Assembly: GCA_028023455.1 (NCBI GenBank)
Contig: JAQFVV010000014.1
Coordinates: 2,795,336 to 2,859,335, forward strand
Origin: Epiperipatus broadwayi
Taxonomy: Eukaryota > Onychophora > Udeonychophora > Euonychophora > Peripatidae
Length of the DNA: 64,000 nt
Direction of reading: 5' to 3'
The translations under genes and the position numbers were made by a program. The notes beneath the pieces are model-generated. The model saw nothing but the letters and a program-made list of their open reading frames with translations, did not search any database and was not told where the DNA came from. Positions 26,536-37,017 of this stretch are shown here, in pieces. The stretch's first letter is position 1; every line of letters begins with the position of its first letter.

Positions 26536-27253
26536 GACTGTAAAAGATTTGATGTAGAATGTATGAGTGAAAATCAGAGCAACACTTGAAATCTAATGTT
26601 TAAATATAGTCCATTAGCATTCACTGTTGAGCAAATAAATTTATTAAATAATGGCTTATAACACAATCACTGAACCACAATGTATAACATTATTGCTAAG
26701 AACTTGAACGAGATATCCAATTTGGGTAACAATCCCAACAGCACCCTCCTCCCAGCTTCTAACTGCATGGAGACTAGGATTTAGGCTCCCAGGAACTCTC
26801 CCCACAACCAGAACCTCTCATTCAGTCAGCAAAGTTGAGTTAAATCCAACTTACTTGTTATATTTAGTGCTAATTTTAGTGTTGAGCATTGTGAATATAA
26901 TGATGTTTTGCGAGACAATTTAAAAGATCTAATACAGGATGTATGGGTGAAAGTTAGAGAAAACACTTGAAAATGATATTGAAATCCAGTCAAAAAACTA
27001 ATCACCGTTGGGCAAAGTATTCCTTAAATTAGGTAAAATTTCTGGTTTATAACGCAAGTGCTCAAACTGCCATGAATAATGTTATTCTTGCTAACAAATG
27101 AATGAGCTATCCAATTTTTGTTAACGATACCTACAGCACCTTCCTTCCAGCTCCAGCCCATAAAAGAATTAGGACTTAGGCCCCCAGGGACCCTCCCAAC
27201 AATCAGATACTATTCAGGCAGCAAAATTGAGTTAGATCAAAATACTTCTTGAA
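26536..27253. repeat. Old direct duplication, unit ~375 bp, higher G+C
   Basis: Two diverged copies in the same orientation (about 26,536-26,860 and 26,911-27,253). Each begins with an AGATxTAAT...GGATGTATGGGTGAAAG-type block and continues through a GCTATCCAATTTTTGTTAAC-type block. Each then has a C-rich section (CAGCACCCTCCTCCCAGCT against CAGCACCTTCCTTCCAGCT) and ends GCAAAATTGAGTTAGATC or its variant. The C-rich parts stand out from the AT background. I see no open frame, so this is probably an unclassified repeat or non-coding duplicate. Confidence 0.7.
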
Positions 27254-27638
27254 AATTAAATTTTCCCATAGAATTTTCTAGAAACTTGAATGGCTGCCAA
27301 TTACATCTAATAGCATTTTAAAAAAAGTTGTTATCATTCGTAGTTGTTATCAGTTGGTGCCATAATTCTTGTGTGAAAAGAGACCTAAGAGATAACTTTT
27401 GTCTTGTCAATTGGAATCAGTTTAGGGAAATATCATTCCCTACACTACAACTAAGGCAACTAAAATGGGATCCAGTAACAGAGTGAACTGAGTCCTTGGC
27501 TCCCTCCTTTTATATGCCATTATTAATTTTTAGAAATAAAATTTAAAATTATTTCTAATGGTTTATTTAAATTATTAAAAAGTGTTGTTACTGTATCTTA
27601 AATTTTCAATTTTAAAGCTTTTTATTCTTGTGTTTCAG

Positions 27639-27747
27639 GTTTATCAAAATGGATTAGAGATAAAGTAATTCATTTTTATCACTTTGATGAAGTTTTGAAC
27701 AGTTTAACTGATTTCACTAAAAGTAAACAAAATGAATGCAGTGAGAG
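27639..27747 (+). CDS. Candidate internal coding exon, host gene unknown
   Basis: A 109-nt stretch sits between a strong splice acceptor (T-rich tract, then TTGTGTTTCAG ending at 27,638) and a consensus donor (GAG|GTATGT at 27,748). Exactly one frame is open: two bases complete a split codon, then 35 codons follow, including WIRDKVIHFYHFDEVLNSL and ending ...KQNECSE, with two bases left over. The peptide is hydrophilic and non-repetitive, unlike other short frames here. I do not recognise the family. If real, the window is largely intronic to a plus-strand gene whose neighbouring exons lie outside or are undetected. It could instead be a chance open stretch between cryptic sites. Confidence 0.5.
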
Positions 27748-30700
27748 GTATGTATATAAAACAATCTAAGTAAAATTTTGCTAAGAAAAATGTAATGCTT
27801 TTGTACCATATTTATTTTATAAATATTTATATTAATATTTATTATTTTTTACAATTTATTTATGTATCTTTATTATATTCATATTTATCTGAATCAAATT
27901 AAAATGTGTTTGAATTACATATACATACACACACACACACATATATTTTTTTTTTCTGATATTTTCCTCAAAAATTTTGTTGAAACTTTTTCACTTTTCA
28001 ATATGGGTGGATTTTTTATATTAATAATAACAAATCACCAAACTACAGCTTAAAATAATATAATACAAGAGAATTTCCCCACTCTTTTGTCATTTAGCAC
28101 AAATTTGAATAATTAAGCATATATAAGATCACTATTATTAGTATTTGAACACCCATCCTTAGATCAGTTTTTAGCATTTGCTTTTATCAGTGATGCCTAG
28201 AATTCAAATCAATAACTCAAATTTATGTCAAATGATACTAGAGTGGAGAGCTGCTCTATATTGTTTTTTTTTTGTTTTTTGTTTTTGTATTTGTTTTTGA
28301 AACTGAGCTTTAATTTTTCAAATTTTAATTGATATATGCAATTTCTAACTTATTTCATGAAAGGTTCAGAATAATTTTAGTAATATTAACTGTCTTTTCA
28401 TAATTTGTTATCTATTTTCTGTGTGTTTTCTGTTGAAATTGTCTGTTGCAAATCTTTATATTATATCATAAAGTACCCTATTAAAGTCTTTTGAAAGGTG
28501 TTCAAAACTTGTTTATTTACATTATTATATGCCATTTTATTTTACATAAAATCATATTCAATCTTAGTTTTTAATCTTCTACAATGACAATAATGATTTT
28601 GAGATTCATAGACAGATATTAGCTTCATATCTCTATAAAGTTGTTTAGTATTATCATCTATCTCAATTTATGTAGAGGCATATACAAGTTTTGGACAAAA
28701 TCGCTGAAAAATCTATCATAATAGTAATATATTTGACATTATGTTATCTAGAAATGGAATATATATCAATATATTTTGTTTGTGTTTACAACCTCTAATA
28801 AATGGAAATAATTATATGATAGAAAGAGATATTGTTAATAGCTTGTGATAAGAATTGTAGGACCTGTATGAAATTAAATAATTATTTGTTATCTTCCTCA
28901 TGATTATTATTTAATATTAACAGGTTCTAAGATGATGAATCTGATAGAATAAATTGAAATAAATAATTACTTAAAAGTACTGATAAATGTTATTTTGTAT
29001 TGCAGTTAAAAAACACAAATCACAATGAAATTAATCAACTTACTTAATACGTGTATAGTAGAAAAAGAAAAATGTCATAAGCTTTATAAGCAAAACATTT
29101 ATGTTTATCACACTATTTAAAGTCTATGTTTTCTGGATGTTATAATTATAACAATTGGTTAATAGATTACTAGAAGCTTGTCAAATGTTCTTACAAATTA
29201 TTGTTTATATTTTTTACACCACTGTAAAGGTTTCTGTTTCATGATCACCAAAATAAACTTATTATAAAACTTTAATGTTTTACAACATCTCTTGTCACAT
29301 GTTACATATCTTTTTGACCAAATATTAAATATCTCCTGTGGCCTTGTTAATCTTTTGGTTTAACCATTGTTGAGAATTTATTAGTCATTTTTAAATTTTG
29401 ATTGAGAGAATATCTTTTACTGACATATTTTAGAGAAATTGAGACTTTTGCAATGAAGAATGACTTAATAAGTTTTAGACACTGGTTTAATGTTATAATA
29501 TCCCTATTCTGTATTAATGAAAACATAACAAATGTTTTTATTATTTTGTTCAGTCTTTGTCCTTATATTACTTGAATCTAGTTGCCATCACTTTTGTACT
29601 AACAGACAAATGATATCACCATGCCTCTTGCTTTTTTGTTTAGTGGGAAATCCATAATAGTTTATTTTTAGATCACATGATTTTTAAGCATTTAACATTC
29701 CAAGGATTGTTCAGTGTATATTGGCTAATTCAAAAATATGAAATATATATGAATTTGAGATCAAATTTTTCAGAAATTAAACAAAGTTTGACTTTCTACT
29801 TATCCGTGGGATATGTGAGTTGATTGCTGAAAACTTAATTGGGATTTGTGGATATTATTTTTTTAGTTATATCTTAAACCAGCATGAGATAATTTTATTA
29901 CATTTCATTTATGAGTTCTTTTATAGTCATTGCATGGTCATTCACTTGGCTGACCGTCTTAGAGGATTTAAATAGATACCATCTATGTGTGAAAAAAACA
30001 ACCCTCCCTCTTAAAAGCCTGCAAAATTATTGTTTATAAATTGGAGCAATCAGGTTGGTGCAACAGTGTAATTTTAAATGCTCAATAAAATTTATATCTA
30101 AGCATTGCCTTTTATTTTCAAAATTAAGTTTTCTTGCAATGCGAAATATGACAATTTAAGTTGAACAAAAAAAAAAGTTAATTCTGGCTATGCTATGGAT
30201 AACTGGTCCAAACTCTTTTTCAATCATTTTGCCAATTACAGCTATGATCTAGAGTTTAGTTTTAAAATGTAGGACATCATAGTAACTGCAAGACAAGCTA
30301 TCATCTTTGCTACTTTGAAATTTTCTCAATTTGAATCCAAAACTGATTTCATTAATCAATAAAATTAGTTAATCTAATATTCAAAACAAAGTTTTAAAAA
30401 AAGAAGAAGAATGATAAAATTAAAAAATAGTACAATGAATGAAAAATGACCTTATAAATTGAAATCTGATAAATGGGGAAAAGAGAAAAGAAATAATAAT
30501 GCTATGAGATACTAGAATACATAATGTTTCATCTTCAAACAGCCGTGAGAAGGTTTATATTTGTTTCATGTTATTTTTACTGATACTTTTCTATTTTATC
30601 TTTACCAGCATCAGTTTTACTAATATCAGTACCAAACATCAGCAATCTAGGAGTTAGTGATAATTGATTATAGTGGTTCCCACAGTGAAGTGATTGTTTC

Positions 30701-31432
30701 AAACTTTGTAAGAGAAAGCTATCAAAATCAGTCTCATATAATGTATTGAAATGTTTTTGAATGGGTGCATGATTTGTTCATATAATTACTATGAATTAAT
30801 AGTGAGATGAAAGCAACTAATATATAAATAAAACATTTTTCTAAATAAATGTCACACTGCTAGACAATGGCCTCTACAGTAATCTTTCATAGAGAAATAA
30901 TGAACAAGAAAATTCCATTCATCAGAACTTGACAATATTCAGGTGATGAGAGTTTAAATATTTTTTCCATCTTTGTTTTATTCTCTAGTTAAAGATAGCT
31001 CATGCACTAACCAATGCTATATTATCTGAATTCACTGTGGGCTAATTATATGAGGAATAAAATTATTTGACCTAGTTTCAACTCAAGTTCATAAATGCAA
31101 TATGCAAAAATATTTCTAGATTATAAGGTTTTTCACCTAATATATAGACTTACATGTGTTTTTAAAAAAATAACAACAATGAGGAGAAAAATGCACTGCT
31201 GTTCTAATATAGTGATTGTGGTAGAATTAATACTCCCCTATACCATATCTGTGTAACATAAATAGTAATGTATAATGACTTCACCTTCATCTTTTCAAAG
31301 AAAATAGTGGAAGTGGAAATATCACTCATAAAGTTAATCAATTATTGCATAGTGAGCTATGTGCACTTTGTTAATAATTGGAGAGTTAGTTGGATGGATT
31401 ATGAATAGACAATCTAAAAACATCCTAAATAA
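27748..31432. other. AT-rich non-coding DNA
   Basis: No recognisable gene. A (CA)n tract lies at 27,921-27,940 and a T/G-rich run near 28,263. The open frame at 27,862-28,053 runs over the microsatellite and is not supported. Sequence between 29 and 31 kb is of ordinary complexity without motifs. Confidence 0.5.
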
Positions 31433-31470
31433 AAAATTGTTTCAGATACTTATACATCTGAAACAATTTT
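31433..31470. repeat. Perfect 15-bp hairpin
   Basis: AAAATTGTTTCAGAT (31,433-31,447) and ATCTGAAACAATTTT (31,456-31,470) are exact reverse complements around an 8-nt loop. The hairpin lies immediately upstream of the RTE-type LINE fragment and marks its truncation point. Confidence 0.85.
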
Positions 31471-31479
31471 CAAGTTTTA

Positions 31480-32275
31480 AATGGAGATTATTTAAGTCAT
31501 TTAGATTCTGCAATTGATGTAATTCTTTTTGCAAATAATACTTTAGAGCTGCAGGAAATGTTGCAAGAGTTATCATAGGAAAGTAGGACTAAAAATAATT
31601 ATTAAAAAGACTAAAGTAATGTTTAATGGATATTCTCAAAATATGAAAATAAAGATTGATTATGATGAGTTAGAAGAAGTTAACAGTTACAAATACCTTG
31701 GTCAGATTATTAATACATATGAAAACATAATAGATTAAATTAATCATAGAATTAAATTTGGTTGGAGTGCTTTTGATAGAAATAACTTGATACCAAAAGG
31801 AAATGTGCCTATGTATTTAAAAAGGAATGTTTTAATAAATGTGTTTTACCAGTTCTTACTTATGAATCTGAGACTTGGACACTTAATGGAAGAGCAATAC
31901 AGTGACTTTAGACCACTCAAAGAAATATGGAGAAATGCATGTTGAGAGTAACAAGAAAAGATTGAAAATGCAATATATGGGTAAGAGAACAAACAGGTGT
32001 TACTGACCTCATTGAAAAAATTGGAAAGACTGAAGTGGAGTTGGGTTGGACATATTGCTAGAAGAGATGATAATAGATGGACAATTGAAATCTTAAACCG
32101 CATTCCAAGAGATTGTAAAAGACCCAGAAAGAGACCACATGTGAGATGGATGGATGAAATAAGAAAGTATGCAGGGGTGATGTGGAAAAGAGAGGCTAAA
32201 GATTGGAGATGGATTGAACTTGGAGAGACCTTTATCCTACAGTGGATTAATAATGGTTGATGATGATGATGATTT
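31480..32275 (+). pseudogene. RTE-type LINE reverse transcriptase, 5'-truncated copy
   Basis: C-terminal portion of a non-LTR retrotransposon reverse transcriptase. In order are LSHLDSAIDVILFANN, where the RT palm motif has Ile for the first catalytic Asp (near 31,510); LELQEMLQELS; VNSYKYLGQIIN (near 31,690); a stretch with stops; and an intact C-terminal block at 31,997-32,257 with RLKWSWVGHIARRDDNRW and a terminal LQWINNG before TGA. That block is the conserved C-terminus of this LINE group. The stop is followed by a (TGA)n-type tail (32,259-32,273), the usual simple-repeat 3' end. A diverged copy lies at 17.8 kb. At least three stops make it non-functional. Confidence 0.9.
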
Positions 32276-32480
32276 CATATCATTTGTACAGAATCTGGCT
32301 GATCAATTTTGGTACCAAGGCAAGTCTTAAAACTGTGCCATTTTAAAATATGGAAACGGCTTATTTCAAATATTTGAATGCAATGAATGTAATAGAAACC
32401 ATATATTAAATAAGAATATATATATATATATACAAATAAAATGTCCGTTAATTAAAAACTATTGTAATAACAATAAAAAT

Positions 32481-32767
32481 AATAAATATAATGGTAATTA
32501 ACTATTATATATATATATATATACAATCTTTCAATCTGTCTAAATACTTTTGGTTAATTTCTTAACCCTCCTCAACTGCCATTAAATTCAAAAAGCATAA
32601 CAAAAGCAAACATCTTCAACCCAATAATAAATATAATGGTAATTAACTATTATATATATATATATACAATCTTTCAATCTGTCTAAATATTTTTGGTTAA
32701 TTTCTTAACCCTCCTCAACTGCTGTTAAATTCAAAAAGCATAACAAAAGCAAACATCTTCAACCCAA
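32481..32767. repeat. Two-copy 145-bp tandem duplication
   Basis: Adjacent copies 32,481-32,625 and 32,626-32,767 are almost identical. Both run from AATAAATATAATGGTAATTA through a (TA)n tract to AAGCAAACATCTTCAACCC and differ by a few substitutions and TA number. It is a recent duplication in non-coding DNA. Confidence 0.92.
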
Positions 32768-33293
32768 ATCCCAAATTTTAACATTTACAGCTTCTCTATT
32801 AATTATATTCATTTTGTTTCTAATTATTAAAATTACCTCCATAATTTTTTTTTTATTATGGTTTTTCTCTTCAATGAAGAATCTTAACATTTTCAATACC
32901 AAACTTAAATTTATATTTACATGTTTATATAACAGTTCATGCTCCTTTGATCATTGTTCAATACTGCATCTTGATTCATCTATATATGATCACATCCACA
33001 AAAAATTTGATATACAACATTACTTTTCTGCTTGACAGGTATGGCATTTTTAGAATTATTCACTAACTTATTAATATTATTTGCAACATAAAATGAATCT
33101 TTAAACACATCCTTGAATATATCCTAAAAAATTTCACTTGAGCATTTGAAATATATGGAATAGATGTCTATTTTTTATTATCAATCTTCAACTCCTTTAA
33201 ATCATTATTTAAATTGACATAAAGTATTGTTAATCTGTTCAATTCCTTAGCAAATATATCAATATTTTTTAATTTATCATACTGTTAATGACA

Positions 33294-33721
33294 TTAATTT
33301 TTTATTAAGAAGCAAAAAGATCTAAAACTTGCTGCCTTATACATAAATGGTATTTTTGATTTACAATTTATATATTCCCATTTTGGCAATGGTTTGATTA
33401 TTAATTTATAACTTAATATAACTCTTGTAATAATTAAATCCAAATACTTAATACTTTTGTCCTGTTCCTTTTCGATAGTCCATTTCAAGCTTTTCAAATT
33501 ATTTAACTTCACTACAAGCGGATTTATAGTATTGGTATTTCTACAAACAAATACATCATCCACATATTTTTTGTAAATTTTAATATCTTTAAAAGTACAC
33601 ATATTGAAGCAGTCAATCTTAGCCCAAGATTGAGCTTCACTATGCTACCACTTAACTCACATTTTATCCTGCTCCTTTTAATCATATGTATATAAGTTAT
33701 ATGTGCGTTTCTGAGAAGCAT
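33294..33721 (-). pseudogene. Penelope-like element, RT motif C region
   Basis: The minus-strand frame at 33,602-33,294 contains IYKKYVDDVFVCRN, which carries the catalytic YVDD box of Penelope-type reverse transcriptases. Next is the family-typical WTIEKEQDKSIKYLDLIITR block, about 30 residues downstream. Then comes a degraded version of the 'kPxxxxxYI' region (PLPKWEYINCKSKIPF). A shifted frame upstream (to 33,721) continues the protein, so at least one frameshift separates them. It is probably the downstream piece of the element whose motif A lies at 36,581-36,905, about 3 kb away on the same strand. Confidence 0.85.
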
Positions 33722-36580
33722 CTATAAGATTTATACATATAAATCTTAAATAAAATATATTTAATTATTTTAATATTAATGTCAATAGATGCAACTCAGA
33801 TATATACATATATTACAGGAGTATATATATATATATAATTACAAACATTAAATATTGTAAATAATTTTGTATCTTTTAAAATTATATTTTATTTTACTTT
33901 GCTATTATTTTCTTTATATAATTACATAAAAATTCAAGATGGAAGATGCAACTGTTAACTGTCCAAAATTAATTAAAAGGGTGGAAACATATTGTTTCAG
34001 GGTTTTTAAATGACTTTTAATCAAAGTTTTAATGAAAGTAAAAGTAAAATGAAGTTAATGGATTTCAATTTAGCTGCAAACATTTTTGTCAAATCTATTT
34101 CCAATCAGGAAATTGATTTGAATTTATTTTTGGACAGTTATCTAATGATTGTATCTTCAATAACCATAGAGAAAATATTTTTTTAGATTAAGGATTCTGT
34201 TTGGGTTAGGAATTTTTAACTAAAAGCATTCTTTAAATAACTTAAAAATTGTATAAATAGGGCTAAAAATCTATTGTGTTAGAGTTTGATCTACTGTTGC
34301 TAACCTACTGCATGTCCTTTGATTTTTGAAATGGGTTTTTTGAGTAGAGGGACCCAAGCCACCTTTCCCTCAATCTTCAGCCCATCTCTTCACTCTGTAG
34401 CAGTATAGCTCCATCCAATTAAGAGTGCCCGTGCCATTAGAGAACCACCGAGGCCAAGAAAAATGCCTTCAGCTTAATTAGAATCTGTCTGCCCCAAAAG
34501 TCAAAGAGTGCCACCTTCACATAAGAATTTGTCCATACATCATTCTGGAGGATCATGAGGTAACAAACCCAAAGTCATTGTAATCGCCTTACTTAAATTC
34601 TAATTCCTGAATCTTAAAATTAATGTGTTTCTTATGTTCAATCTCTTTTAACTCGCTAACCGGTGAGTATTTTAAACTAACTTCTTAGTTTTTGTGTATT
34701 GATTCTCTACAACCTAAATTAACCCTAATGTATAATCTTTCATCCAACTCATATTATTCCTATAATTTAGTGCAGTTATAATTTATTATTGATGATATTT
34801 TTATATTTTTCACTTAATTTCTATCTGTAAATATCAATCAAACTCAGTTTTATGAGATTCATCTATATCCTACTGTGGTATAGAGAGGGGAGGGAAATAA
34901 TCAATTATTTCATGTTATTTATTTCTAAATAGCTCGTAAGATTGAGTTTCTCTTTATATGCCTTAAAATATTTTTTCATAAATTTATACAAGTTGTATAA
35001 ATACTTTTCCAATCTGGGTGAATCTTGGTGTCCATTGATTTTATTGATTTCTTTATTTTAATCATCATCGCCAAAAGGCTGGCAAACCATTCTATTTTGT
35101 TAGTCACACTCTGAAGTGCGCAAATTTATTTCTTTTATATATGTTAAACAAAATGGGTTTGATTCAAAAAGGGGGGAAATGCACACTTTATTAATTATAG
35201 TTTTAATTACTTATTAATGACTACCGTGTGTGGGTCATTATTTTAATATATTATTACATATTTATTAAACTATTTGAGGTTTTATTTTGGTATTTAAATC
35301 AAATAATTTCATGTCTTGATAGTCAAGTTGCTGGAATATGTCAGAAGTTATTAATGAACCACATAGCACTCTGATCAGGTCTGTTTGTACTTCATTCCAG
35401 AGGATCACGATCTTTATGTTTATCATTTTTATCCCAAAGTATATGTTATTATATTGTTCGTATTTGTCCACACCTCACTCTGGAGGATTATGAAGCTTTT
35501 TGTCATTTAGTGTTCTCGTGCAAACAGGGGTATAAGCAGGTTAGTGTAGTTGAAACTCTGTATGGATTACCATACACCGGACCATAGCAACTTCCCGCCT
35601 ACCTCTCCATTTAGATATCACTCTGCTTGAAGCTGGCATACCATATTAAAATAGAAGAATGAAGTTTCTTCGGCTGAAGTAGCCATACTCTCTATCACTG
35701 ACATATATGCTAGCACCATAATTCCTTATATTTCATTTCCCAGCCTGTTTAATAAAATAAATCATAATGATGTGTGATAATGAAACATTTATATCTTTAA
35801 ATATTTTTCGTTGGAGTTTTAGATCCAACCATTCTGAAGCTGATCTTTAAATATTGAAAATGTATAAGAAATATCTATTTTTAGTATACTTACGAATCCT
35901 AATGTATTCTATTTAAGTGTTATAAATAAATGCTATAAATGTAAAATAAATCTATGCATCATAATGCCAAAGGCATTCTCTCAAATTTATATAAATAGCA
36001 AAATTATTATCTTATCTATATATATGATTTCTCAATGTGTAGAATATCCACCAACAACCCAGATAAAACTTTTTTGTGAAGTTAAATAAAATCTGATTTC
36101 CAAATATACATTATGTATTGTAATACTACACTAGATTGATAGCTGTCAATCTGAAAATAATTGACTCAAGATTGTCAAATGTTTGTAATTAAAATAAACT
36201 TTACATTGCATGAAGTTGGTCATATATATAATCATCTTAATTTTTGTTATAATAAATATTTATATTTAAACTTAATTCATTGTGTTGGAATCTTATTAAT
36301 ATATTTATATATGTCTTAAATTATATCTCGGGTTCACTCAATATCTCATCATCAGCTGAGATCTCATGTAAAATGTTGTAGCACCGGGCCTGGAAATAAT
36401 GAATTTATGTGGTATCACCATAGGTGTGTTCCATAGTGTTATAGATTTGGGGAATGAGCAAACATGTTAAATTCATTATTGCTCCTGACCTGTATATCCT
36501 GGGCATGATTGGATTCAGGGTACTTTTGCTTAGATTCTAGGTCTTGTTGGATGGACATACATTTTTGACAAGTACAATAT
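33722..36580. other. Interposed DNA between two Penelope-like pieces
   Basis: About 2.9 kb separates RT motif A from motif C, which should be only ~100 codons apart. Parts are more GC-rich (34,300-34,580 and 35,500-35,750). On the minus strand, three related blocks occur near 35,470-35,497, 35,385-35,413 and 34,530-34,561. Each translates to a variant of ILQNEVWTN (FIILQSEVWTN, IVILWNEVQTD, LMILQNDVWTN). I do not recognise this element. The stretch could be a nested insertion or unrelated DNA between two independent fragments. Confidence 0.45.
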
Positions 36581-36905
36581 TTAAAATGTTATTCTTATAT
36601 GTAGGCAAAACAAAATTGCAATCTTGTGCAACAACAGGCAGACCCATAGCCAACCTTTAGTCATTTTGTAATATCCACTTTCAAAAGAAGCAACAATATT
36701 ATTAGCAAAAAATTTTAAAGAATCAATAACAAATTTTATCACATATTTACAAACACCTTTACTTTTTAATACATATTCAATTAGTTTTGTGAAATCCATT
36801 CTATCAATAGAATCAAACATTTCTGTTACATCCAATGAAGCAGTAATATCACTCTCATTAATCGCTATATTTTTAATTCTATCTACAACATAGTCTTATT
36901 TTAAT
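36581..36905 (-). pseudogene. Penelope-like element, RT motif A/B region
   Basis: Minus-strand translation from 36,905 gives DRIKNIAINESDITASLDV followed by TEMFDSIDRM, with the catalytic Asp of RT motif A in LDVTEMFDSI. It continues with FVIDSLKFFANNIV and YYKMTKG. Next the frame shifts and continues as LAMGLPVVAQ in another frame, corresponding to the 'G-L-x-M-G' box of the family. Translation upstream of 36,905 is closed by stops. The fragment is non-functional and same-stranded with the motif C piece at 33.3-33.7 kb. Confidence 0.85.
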
Positions 36906-36948
36906 GTTTATTTTAATTCAGTTTCAGAGATGTTACTTTGCCCCTCAT

Positions 36949-37017
36949 CTATAATACCAACACTACATTTCCATGAGAAGTGGATGGGTTAACCACTACA
37001 CTATAATCCTTTAGCTG
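36949..37017 (-). repeat. tRNA-like fragment (SINE head or tRNA pseudogene)
   Basis: The minus strand reads GGATTATAGTGTAGTGGTTAA, of which TAGTGTAGTGGTTA is a near-consensus A box of Glu/Asp/Val-type tRNAs. About 35 nt later a decayed B-box region (GTGTTGGTATTATAG) follows. Acceptor pairing is absent, so it is not a working tRNA gene. It lies just upstream of the Penelope-like motif A piece. Confidence 0.45.

Noticed and set aside
36949-37017. Functional tRNA gene
   Set aside because: A-box is good but the B-box is decayed and there is no acceptor stem.
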